64,000 bases of DNA, from NCBI RefSeq assembly GCF_001423765.1, contig NZ_LMPG01000012.1:218400-282399 (forward strand). Reading direction: 5' to 3'. Shown here piece by piece: positions 49,946-59,443 of the stretch. This DNA comes from Sphingomonas sp. Leaf343. Lineage in GTDB: Bacteria; Pseudomonadota; Alphaproteobacteria; Sphingomonadales; Sphingomonadaceae. Below the pieces are notes generated by a model. The model made no database searches and was not told the DNA's origin. It worked only from the letters and a program-made list of their open reading frames with translations. Made by a program: the position numbers and the translations under genes. Position 1 is the stretch's first letter, and every line of letters starts with the position of its first letter.

Positions 49946-50977
49946 CTATTCCGCCGCCACCCGCATCGGCTCCGCGCCCGCCATCGGCGTCAGGCCCAGC
50001 TTCGCGAACAGCGCGGCGTCCGCGCCGTCGCCAGCATTGCCCGTCGTCAGCAGCTTGTCGCCCGTGAAAATCGAGTTCGCGCCGGCCATGAAGCACAAGG
50101 CCTGCGTCGCCTCCGACATCGACTCCCGCCCCGCCGACAGCCGCACCATCGACAGCGGCATCGCGATCCGCGCCACCGCCACCGTCCGCACGAACTCGAT
50201 ATCGTCGATCTTCGCCATCGGCGTGCCTGCGAGCATATCGCCCAAGGGCGTGCCCTTCACCGGCACCAGCGCATTGACCGGAACGCTTTCGGGATGCCGC
50301 GGCAACGTCGCCAGCGCGTGAACGAAACCGACGCGGTCCTGCCGCGTCTCGCCCATCCCGACGATCCCGCCGCAGCACACCGAAATCCCCGCCTCGCGCA
50401 CGTTCGCCAGCGTATCCAACCGATCCTGAAAGGTCCGCGTCGTAATGACGTTGCCGTAATTCTCCGGCGAAGTATCGATATTGTGGTTGTAGTAATCGAG
50501 CCCCGCCTCGGCCAGCCGCTGCGCCTGCGCCGGCTCCAGCATGCCCAGCGTCATGCAGGTCTCCAGCCCCATGTCGCGGACGCCCTCGACCATCCGGACG
50601 ATCGCGTCCATGTCGCGGTCCTTCGGGTTGCGCCACGCCGCACCCATGCAGAAACGCTGCGACCCCGCCGCCTTCGCCTCCGTCGCGCTGGCCAGCACGG
50701 CGTCGACATCCATCAGCTTCTCCGCCTTCAGGCCGCTGTCCGCGCTGGCGGATTGCGAGCAATATCCGCAATCCTCCGGGCAACCGCCGGTCTTGATCGA
50801 CAGCAACGTGCAAAGCTGCACCTCGCCCGCCGCGTGATGCGCGCGGTGGACGGTCTGCGCGCGGAACATCAGTTCGTCGAACGGCAGGTCGAACAGGCCG
50901 GCGATTTCCGCGCGGGTCCAGTCGGTGCGCAGCATCGGCGCGACAGTGTCGGGGCGTTCGGCAGTCAGGACAGTCAC
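49946..50977 (-). CDS. bioB: Biotin synthase
   Basis: BioB is a radical-SAM enzyme that inserts sulfur into dethiobiotin. The 343 residues contain the SAM-cluster motif CPEDCGYC (Cys66, Cys70, Cys73), [12 protein letters not shown], the [2Fe-2S] ligands near [14 protein letters not shown], and [15 protein letters not shown]. Start GTG 50977 has GGAG upstream. It stands alone, without other bio genes, inside the propionyl-CoA operon, where it would supply the cofactor of PccA. Confidence 0.95.
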   Translation of the reverse strand: MTVLTAERPDTVAPMLRTDWTRAEIAGLFDLPFDELMFRAQTVHRAHHAAGEVQLCTLLSIKTGGCPEDCGYCSQSASADSGLKAEKLMDVDAVLASATEAKAAGSQRFCMGAAWRNPKDRDMDAIVRMVEGVRDMGLETCMTLGMLEPAQAQRLAEAGLDYYNHNIDTSPENYGNVITTRTFQDRLDTLANVREAGISVCCGGIVGMGETRQDRVGFVHALATLPRHPESVPVNALVPVKGTPLGDMLAGTPMAKIDDIEFVRTVAVARIAMPLSMVRLSAGRESMSEATQALCFMAGANSIFTGDKLLTTGNAGDGADAALFAKLGLTPMAGAEPMRVAAE

Positions 50978-51044
50978 TCGGGCGAACTCCAGTCGATCAT
51001 GTACGCCGCGCGCCTTAATGGCCGCGCGCGCTCCGGTAAAATCG

Positions 51045-53252
51045 TCACGCCGCGTCCGCCTCGGCGGGTGGCATGTTGTGGCCCAGCAGGCGCAGCACTT
51101 CTTCCGCTGCCGCGATCAGGTTCGTGCCCGGCCCGAAGATCGCCTGCACCCCGGCATCGCGCAGGATCTGGTAATCCTGCGCCGGGATCACTCCGCCCGC
51201 GATCACCTTGATGTCCGCCCGACCGGCGTCCCGCAGATGCCCGATCAATTCCGGGATCAGCGTCTTGTGCCCCGCCGCCAGCGACGACGCGCCGACCACG
51301 TCGACATCTTTCTCCAGCGCCAGCACTGCCGCCTCCTGCGGGGTCTGGAACAGCGGCCCGGGCACGATCTCGAAGCCCAGATCGGCGAACATCGACGACA
51401 CGAGATTCGCCCCGCGGTCGTGCCCGTCCTGCCCCATCTTCGCCACCAGCATCCGCGGCTTGCGCCCCAGCCGCCGCTCCGTCGCATCGACCCCGTCGGT
51501 CAGCCGCGTCCAGCGCACGTCGTCGCCATACGCGCCGCCATAGATGCCGCTGACCGGCGTCGGCTGCGTCCCGTACCGCCCGAACGCGACCTCCATCGCC
51601 GCCGAAATCTCGCCCAGCGTCGCCCGCGCCCGTGCCGCCTCGACCGCCAGTGCCAGCAGATTGGCGCTACCCGCCGCCCCGTCGCGCAACGCACTCAACG
51701 CCGCCGCGCACGCCGCCTCGTCCCGCGATGCACGCACGCTCGCCAGCCGCGCGACCTGCGACTCGCGCACCGCGACATTGTCCACGTCGAGGATGTCGAT
51801 CGGGTCCTCGTCCTTCAGCCGATACTTGTTGACGCCGACGATCACGTCCTCGCCGCGATCGACGCGTGCCTGCCGTGCCGTGGCGGCTTCCTCGATCATC
51901 GCCTTGGGCCAGCCCCTGGCGACAGCGGCGGCCATGCCGCCCTCCGCCTCGACGCGTTCGATGATCGCCCACGCCTTGTCGACCAGCTCCTGCGTCAGCG
52001 CCTCGACATAATAACTTCCGCCGAGCGGATCGACGACCTTGGTCATCCCCGTCTCTTCCTGGATCACGATCTGCGTGTTGCGCGCGATCCGGGCGGAAAA
52101 ATCGGTCGGTAGCGCGATCGCCTCGTCCAGCGCGTTGGTGTGCAGCGACTGCGTCCCGCCCAGCATCGCCGCCATCGCCTCGATCGTGGTGCGGATGACG
52201 TTGTTGTACGGGTCCTGCTCCTGCAACGACACGCCGCTGGTCTGGCAATGGGTCCGCAGCATCTTCGACCGTTCGTCCTTGGCGCCGAGATCGGTCATCA
52301 CCCGGTGCCACAGCGTCCGCGCCGCGCGCAGCTTGGCGACCTCCATGAAGAAGTTCATGCCGATCGCGAAGAAGAACGACAGGCGACCGGCGAACTTGTC
52401 GATGTCCAGCCCCGCCGCCATCGCCGCACGCGCATATTCGCGGCCGTCGGCGATCGTGAACGCCAGCTCCTGCACCTGCGTCGCGCCGGCTTCCTGCATG
52501 TGATAGCCGCTGATCGAGATGCTGTTGAACTTCGGCATTTCGGCGGATGTATAGGCGATGATGTCCGCGATGATCCGCATGCTGGGTTCGGGCGGATAGA
52601 TATACGTGTTGCGGACCATGAACTCCTTCAGGATGTCGTTCTGGATGGTCCCGTCGAGCAGCTTACGGTCGACGCCCTGTTCCTCGCCCGCGACGATGAA
52701 GAACGCGAGGATCGGGATCACCGCGCCGTTCATCGTCATGCTGACCGACATCTGGTCGAGCGGAATGCCGTCGAACAGGATCTTCATGTCCTCGACGCTG
52801 TCGATGGCCACACCGGCCTTGCCGACATCCCCGGTAACGCGCGGATGATCGCTGTCGTAACCACGATGCGTCGCCAGATCGAACGCGACCGACAGTCCCT
52901 TCTGGCCCGCCGCCAGATTGCGGCGATAGAAGGCGTTCGATGCCTCCGCGGTCGAGAAGCCCGCATATTGCCGGATCGTCCACGGCCGCCCCGCATACAT
53001 CGACGCGCGCACCCCCCGCGTGAACGGTGCGAAGCCGGGCAGGCCGGGATCGGTGGTCGCGTCCGCCGCGGTGTAGAGCGGCTTGACGTCGATCCCCTCC
53101 GGCGTGCGCCACGTCAGGTCGCGACCCTTCACCTCCTTCGCGGCGGCGGCATTCCAGTCGGTCAGCGTCGGCTGCACGACGGGTTCGGGCTGCGCCGGCG
53201 GCGGCGGTGCGGCGCCGGCATCCTCACCGATATTGGTCTCGATCTCGGCCAT
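51045..53252 (-). CDS. scpA: Methylmalonyl-CoA mutase (single-chain)
   Basis: The adenosylcobalamin enzyme isomerises L-methylmalonyl-CoA to succinyl-CoA. The 735 residues include the substrate barrel ([38 protein letters not shown]) and the C-terminal B12 domain with the base-off motif GQDGHDRGA and GGVIPAQDY. An N-terminal 30-residue Pro/Ala segment precedes the conserved part. ATG 53252 immediately follows the enoyl-CoA hydratase stop. Full length suggests a homodimer. Confidence 0.96.
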   Translation of the reverse strand: MAEIETNIGEDAGAAPPPPAQPEPVVQPTLTDWNAAAAKEVKGRDLTWRTPEGIDVKPLYTAADATTDPGLPGFAPFTRGVRASMYAGRPWTIRQYAGFSTAEASNAFYRRNLAAGQKGLSVAFDLATHRGYDSDHPRVTGDVGKAGVAIDSVEDMKILFDGIPLDQMSVSMTMNGAVIPILAFFIVAGEEQGVDRKLLDGTIQNDILKEFMVRNTYIYPPEPSMRIIADIIAYTSAEMPKFNSISISGYHMQEAGATQVQELAFTIADGREYARAAMAAGLDIDKFAGRLSFFFAIGMNFFMEVAKLRAARTLWHRVMTDLGAKDERSKMLRTHCQTSGVSLQEQDPYNNVIRTTIEAMAAMLGGTQSLHTNALDEAIALPTDFSARIARNTQIVIQEETGMTKVVDPLGGSYYVEALTQELVDKAWAIIERVEAEGGMAAAVARGWPKAMIEEAATARQARVDRGEDVIVGVNKYRLKDEDPIDILDVDNVAVRESQVARLASVRASRDEAACAAALSALRDGAAGSANLLALAVEAARARATLGEISAAMEVAFGRYGTQPTPVSGIYGGAYGDDVRWTRLTDGVDATERRLGRKPRMLVAKMGQDGHDRGANLVSSMFADLGFEIVPGPLFQTPQEAAVLALEKDVDVVGASSLAAGHKTLIPELIGHLRDAGRADIKVIAGGVIPAQDYQILRDAGVQAIFGPGTNLIAAAEEVLRLLGHNMPPAEADAA

Positions 53253-54038
53253 CTACTCGCCCTTGAACACCGGCTTGCGCTTTTCGAGGAAGGCGCGGCC
53301 GCCCTCCATCGAGTCCGCGGACCCGCGCGCCGCGCGCTGGTTCTCCGCCTCCGCCAGCATCGCCGCCGCGTAATCGCTCTCCAGCGCCGCCGACAGACCA
53401 CGCCGCATCAGCCCCAGCGCCACCGTCGGCCCCGCCGCCAGCCGCGCCGCCAGCGCGAACGCCTCCGCGTCCAGCGCGTCGTCCGCGACAACCCGGTGGA
53501 TCATGCCCCAGTCGAGCGCCTTCGCCGCCGGGATCTTCTCACCCAGCATCATCATCTCCGCCGCCCGCGCCCGCCCGATCAGCCGCGGCAGCATCCACGA
53601 CGCGCCGCCATCCGGGACCAGCCCGATATTGACGAACGCCTGCAGGAAATACGCACTCTCGCCCGCGACGCAGAAATCCGCCGCCAGCGCCAGCGAACAG
53701 CCGATCCCCGCCGCCGGCCCGCGCACCGCGCTGACCACCGGCACGCCCAGCTCCGCCACCGCGAGCATCCCCGGATTGTAATGCTCCGTCAGCGCCGCGA
53801 ACGTCGCATTGCCCGGATCGTCAGCGCCCAGCGCCCCGCCCGCGACATCCGCGCCCGAACAGAAGGCCCGCCCCGCCCCCGGGATCAATACCGCCCGCGC
53901 GCCGCCCAGGTCCGCCAGCGCCGCGCGCAGTTCGTCGAACATCGCCGGTTGCGCGGCGTTCAGCCGCTCCGGCCGGTTCAGCGTCACGACCAGCACGTCA
54001 CCGCGCCGCTCGCTCAGGATATGCTCGTACCCGGCCAT
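53253..54038 (-). CDS. Enoyl-CoA hydratase/isomerase
   Basis: A crotonase-family protein of 261 residues: VVTLNRPERLNA, the oxyanion-hole region AFCSGADVAG, and VRGPAAGIGCSLALAADFCVA, with GLVPDGGASWMLPRLIG. The Glu pair of true hydratases is partly replaced (VPDGG), as in PaaG-type isomerases. Its place between epimerase and mutase genes suggests a role in feeding propionyl-CoA or handling side products; the substrate is unknown. ATG 54038 overlaps the epimerase stop. Confidence 0.88.
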   Translation of the reverse strand: MAGYEHILSERRGDVLVVTLNRPERLNAAQPAMFDELRAALADLGGARAVLIPGAGRAFCSGADVAGGALGADDPGNATFAALTEHYNPGMLAVAELGVPVVSAVRGPAAGIGCSLALAADFCVAGESAYFLQAFVNIGLVPDGGASWMLPRLIGRARAAEMMMLGEKIPAAKALDWGMIHRVVADDALDAEAFALAARLAAGPTVALGLMRRGLSAALESDYAAAMLAEAENQRAARGSADSMEGGRAFLEKRKPVFKGE

Positions 54039-54460
54039 CAGTGGCTCCCGTCCCGCGGCGTTTCCATCAGTTCGATCAGCAGCCCGCCAAAGTCGCGCGG
54101 ATGCACGAACACGATCGGCGTCCCGTGCGCCCCAACCCGCGGCGCCCCCAGCACCCGCGCGCCCTTCGCGACCAGATCCGCGACGGCGACGTGGATGTCG
54201 GGCACCTCGAAACACAGATGATGCTGCCCGCCGGCCGGGTTCTTCTTTAGAAACCCGGCGATCGGCGACGCGTCGTCCAGCGGCTGGATCAGTTCGACCT
54301 GCGTATTCGGCGCATCGACTAAACACACCCGCACGCCCTGGTCGGGCAGATCGAACGGCTCGCCAATGACGGTCGCGCCCAGCAGGTTGCGGTACGTCTC
54401 CACCGAGGCCTCAATAGACGGCGTCGCGACCCCGACATGGTTCAGGCGGCCGAGGGTCAT
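54038..54460 (-). CDS. mce: Methylmalonyl-CoA epimerase
   Basis: The 140-residue vicinal-oxygen-chelate protein begins GRLNHVGVATPSIEA and contains VELIQPLDDASPIAGFL, GGQHHLCFEV and LIELMETP; the metal ligands (His, His, Glu) are in the expected places. It converts D- to L-methylmalonyl-CoA, linking PccAB to the mutase. Start ATG 54460; overlap TGATG with the hydratase gene. Confidence 0.94.
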   Translation of the reverse strand: MTLGRLNHVGVATPSIEASVETYRNLLGATVIGEPFDLPDQGVRVCLVDAPNTQVELIQPLDDASPIAGFLKKNPAGGQHHLCFEVPDIHVAVADLVAKGARVLGAPRVGAHGTPIVFVHPRDFGGLLIELMETPRDGSH

Positions 54461-54483
54461 CGATCGTTACCAAACACGCGCGG

Positions 54484-55074
54484 TCACTCCTGGATCAACG
54501 CGGCGACCCGCGCCAGCGCAAGCGGTTTGTATCCCGTGATCGTCGCAAGCGGTTGTCCTGCCCTATCGTATACGAGTGTGCGCGGTATCAGATTATCGGA
54601 CCGCCCGGTCAGCTTGCCGACCAGCGCTTCTGCCATCACGGAGTAGTCGGCGGGACTCAGTCCGGCGGCCTGAAGAAAGTCGGCGCGATCCTCGGGGATT
54701 GCGCGATCGTCCCGAACATTCAGCGCGACGAAGTTGATCGCAGCGGGTCCAACTGCTTGTCTGAGCCGTTTCAGATCGGGCGCCTCCTGACGACAGGGGC
54801 CGCACCAACTTGCCCAAAGATTAATGACCGTCGGTCGTCCACTACGAACAATGTCGCGCAACTGGGCACGCCGCCCATCGGGCATGGTTACGGGCAGCGT
54901 ACCGCTCGATGCCAAGCCAGGAGGCAGAGGCTCGCTGTCGAATCTGCGCGCCGCAACGAACAGCATAGCACAAGCAGCTAGCAGCAGCACCGCAAAGCCT
55001 ATCCAGAGCCGCTTCCAAAGCTTCCACGTTCTCGCGTAGTTCGGAGTAGCGGCAGTCGAAAGATCCTCCGCCAT
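54484..55074 (-). CDS. Membrane-anchored thioredoxin-like protein (TlpA/DsbE type)
   Basis: The 196-residue protein has a short cytoplasmic tail, one membrane helix (LWIGFAVLLLAACAMLFVAA, about 22-41) and a periplasmic thioredoxin fold with WASWCGPCRQEAPDLK (active-site CGPC) and the cis-Pro region in IPRTLVYD. TlpA-like proteins are periplasmic reductants. It is the last of three overlapping genes, with codon use less GC-biased than the surrounding pcc genes. ATG 55074 overlaps the stop of the coiled-coil gene. Confidence 0.88.
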   Translation of the reverse strand: MAEDLSTAATPNYARTWKLWKRLWIGFAVLLLAACAMLFVAARRFDSEPLPPGLASSGTLPVTMPDGRRAQLRDIVRSGRPTVINLWASWCGPCRQEAPDLKRLRQAVGPAAINFVALNVRDDRAIPEDRADFLQAAGLSPADYSVMAEALVGKLTGRSDNLIPRTLVYDRAGQPLATITGYKPLALARVAALIQE

Positions 55075-55286
55075 CACTCTTCGATCCGCCGCTGACGTGA
55101 CGCCATCGCTGCGCCTTCGATCACGCCTTCCAACCGGCTGACGCGGTCGCGGAGTTCCCCGTGCGCTTCGGCCAAGCGAGCAAAGGAGTCGGACTGGCTC
55201 TTCACGCTCTCCTTCAACTGCCGGATATCCTCCTGCATCATCAGGACCGTGCGTAGAGCTTGCAGCGCATCGCCGAAACCGCTCAT
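55074..55286 (-). CDS. Small coiled-coil hypothetical protein
   Basis: A 70-residue, almost entirely helical protein (QEDIRQLKESVKSQSDSF, then LAEAHGELRDRVSRLEGVI) with heptad spacing of Leu/Val/Ile, followed by a basic tail. It overlaps both neighbours by 1-4 bases (ATGA and TGATG), which is strong evidence that it is translated. It may oligomerise or bridge the other two products; no known family. Confidence 0.65.
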   Translation of the reverse strand: MSGFGDALQALRTVLMMQEDIRQLKESVKSQSDSFARLAEAHGELRDRVSRLEGVIEGAAMASRQRRIEE

Positions 55287-55570
55287 GGTCGCGGAACCTC
55301 GCGAGCGAGCACGGCATCGACCCGGCGGTTGGCCTGCTCGATCGCGTCGATCGCCTCACGAATGTCGGCGCGCATCTTCGGTACAGCCTCTCGGACTTCG
55401 TGCGCCAAAACGACGAGTTGCTCCTCATCGTCCGTAACCGCCCCGGCGATGTAGCGTGCCGATGCCTCGCGGACGACATGGCCGACCGACTTGCCGTTGC
55501 TGGCAGCAAACGCATCCAGCGCAGCCTTATGATCCGGGGTCGTCAGAAACGTCACGCGCTCGGTCTGCAT
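55283..55570 (-). CDS. Ribbon-helix-helix-like small protein
   Basis: The 95-residue protein starts MQTERVTFLTTPDHKAALDAFAASNGKSVGHVVREASARYI: a short strand followed by two helices separated by GKS, as in CopG/MetJ-type ribbon-helix-helix DNA-binding proteins. The C-terminal half is a charged helix (VREAVPKMRADIREAIDAIEQA). It is the first gene of the three-gene set and could autoregulate it. An antitoxin role is possible but no toxin motif is seen in its partners. Confidence 0.7.
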   Translation of the reverse strand: MQTERVTFLTTPDHKAALDAFAASNGKSVGHVVREASARYIAGAVTDDEEQLVVLAHEVREAVPKMRADIREAIDAIEQANRRVDAVLAREVPRP

Positions 55571-55614
55571 GTCGGCACTCCTTCACATGACCTTATAATG
55601 TTCAGGAGTGTAGC

Positions 55615-57141
55615 TCACAACGGGATGTTGTCATGCTTCTTCCACGGATTCTCCAGCTGCTTGCCCCGCAGCTTGCGCAGCCCCAGCGCGATCCGTCGGC
55701 GCGTCGAGTGCGGCTGGATCACCTCGTCGATGAAGCCCTTCGCCGCCGCCACGAACGGGTTGGCGAAGCGCGCCTCATATTCCGCCGTCCGTTCCGCGAT
55801 CTCGTCCGGCGTCTTGCCGCGGAAGATAATCTCGACCGCACCCTTCGCGCCCATCACCGCGATCTCCGCGGTCGGCCACGCATAGTTCAGGTCGCCGCGC
55901 AGATGCTTGGACGCCATCACGTCGTACGCGCCGCCATACGCCTTGCGCGTGATGACGGTGATCTTCGGCACGGTCGCCTCGGCATAGGCGAACAGCAGTT
56001 TCGCACCGTGCTTGATGATGCCGTTATGCTCCTGCGCCGTTCCCGGCAGGAAGCCCGGCACATCGACGAACGTCACGATCGGGATCTCGAACGCGTCGCA
56101 GAAGCGCACGAACCGCGCCGCCTTCTTCGACGAATTGATGTCCAGCACCCCCGCCAGCACCATCGGCTGGTTCGCGACGATGCCGATCGTCCGCCCCTCG
56201 ATCCGGCCGAAGCCGCACAGGATGTTGCCAGCGTGGGCGGGCTGAATCTCGAAGAAATCGCCCTCGTCGACCGTCTTGCGGATCAGTTCGTGCATGTCGT
56301 ACGGCTGGTTCGCGGACGCGGGGATCAGCGTATCGAGGCTTTCCTCGATCCGGTCCCACGCATCGGCGGTCGGCCGCTCCGGCACCGGCTCGCGGTTCGA
56401 CAGTGGCAGGAAATCGATGAAGTCGCGCGCCGCCAGCAACGCCTCGATATCGTTCTCGAACGCGACGTCGGCGACGCTGGTCTTGGTGGTGTGCGTGATC
56501 GCGCCGCCCAGCGCCTCCTGCGTCACGACTTCGTTCGTCACCGTCTTGACCACGTCGGGGCCGGTCACGAACATGTAGCTCGAATCCTTCACCATGAAGA
56601 TGAAGTCGGTCATCGCCGGCGAATAGACAGCGCCACCTGCACATGGCCCCATGATGAGCGAAAGCTGCGGTACCACGCCCGATGCCAGCACGTTCCGCTG
56701 GAACACCTCGGCATAACCGCCCAGCGACGCCACGCCCTCCTGGATGCGCGCGCCGCCGCTGTCGTTCAGGCCGATGACGGGCGCGCCGACCTTCAGCGCC
56801 ATGTCCATGATCTTGCAGATCTTGGCGGCGTGCCGCTCCGACAGCGATCCGCCGAACACGGTGAAATCCTGGCTGAACACGAACACCAGCCGGCCGTTGA
56901 TCGTGCCCGATCCAGTGACCACGCCGTCGCCCGGCACGATCTGGTCCTGCATGCCGAAATCGACGCAGTTATGCTCGACGAACATGTCCAGTTCTTCGAA
57001 ACTGTCCTCGTCGAGCAGCACGTCCAGCCGCTCGCGCGCGGTCAGCTTTCCCTTGGCGTGCTGGGCGGCGATCCTGTGCTCTCCGCCGCCCAGCTTCGCC
57101 GCCGCGCGTTTCGCCTCCAGCATTGCGATGGTAGACGACAT
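55615..57141 (-). CDS. pccB: Propionyl-CoA carboxylase beta subunit
   Basis: PccB transfers the carboxyl group from biotin to propionyl-CoA. The 508 residues show the carboxyltransferase N domain ([46 protein letters not shown]) and C domain ([29 protein letters not shown]). The start is ATG 57141 behind GAGAGGAA. It is divergent from pccR across 111 bases and separated from the rest of the propionate genes by the three-gene insert. Confidence 0.95.
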   Translation of the reverse strand: MSSTIAMLEAKRAAAKLGGGEHRIAAQHAKGKLTARERLDVLLDEDSFEELDMFVEHNCVDFGMQDQIVPGDGVVTGSGTINGRLVFVFSQDFTVFGGSLSERHAAKICKIMDMALKVGAPVIGLNDSGGARIQEGVASLGGYAEVFQRNVLASGVVPQLSLIMGPCAGGAVYSPAMTDFIFMVKDSSYMFVTGPDVVKTVTNEVVTQEALGGAITHTTKTSVADVAFENDIEALLAARDFIDFLPLSNREPVPERPTADAWDRIEESLDTLIPASANQPYDMHELIRKTVDEGDFFEIQPAHAGNILCGFGRIEGRTIGIVANQPMVLAGVLDINSSKKAARFVRFCDAFEIPIVTFVDVPGFLPGTAQEHNGIIKHGAKLLFAYAEATVPKITVITRKAYGGAYDVMASKHLRGDLNYAWPTAEIAVMGAKGAVEIIFRGKTPDEIAERTAEYEARFANPFVAAAKGFIDEVIQPHSTRRRIALGLRKLRGKQLENPWKKHDNIPL

Positions 57142-57196
57142 GGCAGTTCCTCTCGCGGTCGCGGCAGCAGGCTTCCTGCCCGCGAGTCCGCCCCCG

Positions 57197-57224
57197 CGCA
57201 AATGTGAAGTTGCGAAGTTGCGAA
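57197..57224. promoter_or_regulatory. Probable PccR operator between pccB and pccR
   Basis: AAGTTGCG is repeated in tandem at 57207-57214 and 57215-57222, and CGCAA at 57197-57201 faces the TTGCG at 57210-57214 as an inverted half. The only AT-rich part of the 111-base divergent region is here. PccR of Rhodobacter is reported to bind TTTGCAAA-like elements next to pccB; these TTGCGAA units are related but not identical. Confidence 0.5.
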
Positions 57225-57252
57225 CGATGTTCTTGTAAACTACGCCGTAACC

Positions 57253-58608
57253 ATGCCCAAGCCCCGCCTCTACGCCGGCCAGCAACTCCGCGACCTGCGC
57301 CGCGCCGCCGGCCTCAACCAGCGCGCGATGGCGACGCGGCTCGGACTGTCGGTCAGCTATCTGTCGCAGCTCGAAAGCGGTGAGCGCCCATTGACCGCCA
57401 GCGTCGTCGCCGTCCTCGCCCGCCACTACCCGCAGGCACTCGCCGCGATCGAGGGGGAGGCCCCCGCCCGCCGCCTCGCCGCGATCAACGCCGCACTGGG
57501 TTCTGATGCCGGCGCGCGGCTGGCGGAGGAACGCCCCGAGGTCGCCGACCGCCTGATCGCGCTCCACGAAGCCGCCCGCGCTGCCGAGGAGCGCCTCGCG
57601 CTGGCGGAGGAGACGATGACCACCGGCACCGCCGCGCGCCTGCCGTGGGAGGCAGTGCGCGACTGGTTTCACGAAGCCGGCAACTATATCGACCCGCTCG
57701 ACCGCGCCGCCGAAGCGCTCGCCGCCGAACTCGGCGCGATCGAGGGCGACGCCACGCTGCTCGCGGCCCTCGCCCGCCACGGCGTGACGATCGGTTCGGA
57801 CCGCGACGCCGACGCGCCGACCGCGCGCAGCGGCGACGGAACGCTCGTCCTCAACGCCGCCCTGCCCGCGGAAAGCCGCCGCTTCCAGCTCGCGCATCGC
57901 CTCGCCGCATTGTCGTTCCCCGACATCGTCGCCACCGTCATCGAAGCATCCGAACTGGAGAGCGAGGAGGCCCGCCGCCTGCTCCAGATCGGCCTCGCCA
58001 ACTACGCCGCGGGCGCGCTGCTGATGCCCTATGTCCGCTTCCGAACGTCGGCGCGCGAAGTCCGCCACGATATCGACCGGCTCGCCCGCCGCTTCGGCGT
58101 CAGCTTCGAACAGGCGTGTCACCGCCTGTCGACGCTCCAGCGCCCGCACGCGGAGGGCGTGCCCTTCTATTTCTGCCGCGTCGACATGGCCGGCAACGTG
58201 ACCAAGCGCCACTCCGCCACCCGCCTCCAGTTCGCGCGCTTCGGCGGCACCTGTCCCTTATGGATCGTCCACGAAGCCGCCGCGATCCCCGATCGCATCC
58301 TCGTCCAGCATGCGGAGACGCCCGACGGCGTCCGCTATGTGACGATGGCGAAGGGGCTGGTAAAACCATCCGGCCGCTTCACCCGCGCACCCCGCCGCTA
58401 TGCCGTCGCGCTGGGGTGCGAGGCGGTGCACGCCGCCGATTTCGTCTATGCCGATGCCGTCGACCGCACCGGGCCACCGACGCCGATCGGCACCTCCTGC
58501 CGGCTCTGCCCCCGCCCCGACTGCGACCAGCGCGCCTTCCCGCCCGCCGACCGGCGCATTGCGGTGGAGCCCGAAACACGGCGGATCGTTCCCTACAGGA
58601 TCGTGTAG
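57253..58608 (+). CDS. pccR: PccR-type short-chain fatty acyl-CoA regulator
   Basis: This 451-residue regulator has an N-terminal XRE HTH (residues 8-62; [36 protein letters not shown]), an IrrE/ImmA-like middle part and a C-terminal DUF2083 domain with cysteines in [15 protein letters not shown]. That architecture defines the ScfR family, which includes RamB, MccR and PccR. Divergent position next to pccB strongly suggests PccR, the activator of propionyl-CoA carboxylase genes. ATG 57253. Confidence 0.88.
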   Translation: MPKPRLYAGQQLRDLRRAAGLNQRAMATRLGLSVSYLSQLESGERPLTASVVAVLARHYPQALAAIEGEAPARRLAAINAALGSDAGARLAEERPEVADRLIALHEAARAAEERLALAEETMTTGTAARLPWEAVRDWFHEAGNYIDPLDRAAEALAAELGAIEGDATLLAALARHGVTIGSDRDADAPTARSGDGTLVLNAALPAESRRFQLAHRLAALSFPDIVATVIEASELESEEARRLLQIGLANYAAGALLMPYVRFRTSAREVRHDIDRLARRFGVSFEQACHRLSTLQRPHAEGVPFYFCRVDMAGNVTKRHSATRLQFARFGGTCPLWIVHEAAAIPDRILVQHAETPDGVRYVTMAKGLVKPSGRFTRAPRRYAVALGCEAVHAADFVYADAVDRTGPPTPIGTSCRLCPRPDCDQRAFPPADRRIAVEPETRRIVPYRIV

Positions 58609-58628
58609 CGCAGGAGCGCCACGCCCGG

Positions 58629-58645
58629 CTGAACGTCCCGTTCAG
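58629..58645 (+). terminator. Short hairpin between pccR and otsB
   Basis: CTGAACG and CGTTCAG form a perfect 7-bp stem with a TCC loop, 21 bases after the pccR stop. No T-run follows, so termination is uncertain. Confidence 0.4.
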
Positions 58646-58678
58646 GAACAGCCACCCCCCGCCGCCCGTTACGCCGCC

Positions 58679-59443
58679 ATGGACCTTCCCCCACCCCCGA
58701 TCCCCGATCCCGCGCGAACCAGCCTGTTCCTCGATTTCGACGGCACCCTCGTGAACCTCGCCCCGACCCCCGATGGCGTCGTCGTCAGCCCCGAACTCGG
58801 CTCGCTCCTGAAACGTCTCGGCCAGACGATGCCCGGTCGTGTCGCCATCGTCAGCGGCCGCTCGATCGCGCAACTCGACGCGATGCTAGGCGAACACCTG
58901 ACCGGCATCGCCGTCGCAGGCAGCCACGGCACCGAGCGCCGTACCCCGGACGAGGGGCATGTCCTGCCCGACCGCACCGCCCCCCTCGAATGCGCGGTCG
59001 AGGAACTGCGCGCCTATGCCGGGGCCAACGACCTGTTGTTCGAGGACAAAAGTCTCGGCGTCACCCTCCACTACCGCAACGATCCGTCGCGCGAGGCCGC
59101 CGCGATCGCGATGGCGGAGGAGGTCGCCGCCCGCCACGGCCTCCACGCCGGCCACGGCAAGATGATGGTCGAGGTCCGGCTCTCCGGCGACAAGGGCAAC
59201 GCGCTCCGCACCCTGCTCGACTCCGCCGCGATGACCGGCACCGAACCGTGGTTCCTGGGCGACGATGTGACCGACGAGGACGGGTTCGCCGCCGCGCAGG
59301 CGCTTGGCGGCGCGGGCATCCTCGTCGATCCGCCCCGCACCACCAAGGCGCGATACCGGCTGGACGACGTCGCCGCCGTTCACCGCTGGCTTGCCGCCGT
59401 GGCGGATAACGCCGCCGATGCGGCCACGGAGCCGGCGGCATGA
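58679..59443 (+). CDS. otsB: Trehalose-6-phosphate phosphatase
   Basis: OtsB removes phosphate from trehalose 6-phosphate. The HAD-family motifs are FLDFDGTLV (nucleophile Asp19, Asp21), IVSGRS, the Lys of SGDKGNAL and GDDVTDEDGF. Length is 254 residues from ATG 58679. It overlaps otsA by 4 bases (ATGA), giving coupled translation of the two-step pathway. Confidence 0.94.
   Translation: MDLPPPPIPDPARTSLFLDFDGTLVNLAPTPDGVVVSPELGSLLKRLGQTMPGRVAIVSGRSIAQLDAMLGEHLTGIAVAGSHGTERRTPDEGHVLPDRTAPLECAVEELRAYAGANDLLFEDKSLGVTLHYRNDPSREAAAIAMAEEVAARHGLHAGHGKMMVEVRLSGDKGNALRTLLDSAAMTGTEPWFLGDDVTDEDGFAAAQALGGAGILVDPPRTTKARYRLDDVAAVHRWLAAVADNAADAATEPAA

Noticed and set aside
46271..51211. A 1646-codon open frame on the plus strand across the efflux and propionate genes
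   Set aside because: It is antisense to five well-supported genes (adaptor end, nodT-type, pccA, bioB, mutase end), is very rich in Arg, Asp, His and Leu, and has no domain pattern. High GC at third positions keeps this antisense frame free of stops.
55283..55570. The ribbon-helix-helix-like gene as the antitoxin of a toxin-antitoxin pair
   Set aside because: The adjacent products are a coiled-coil protein and a membrane thioredoxin, without RelE, PIN or other toxin motifs, so a toxin-antitoxin call is not supported.
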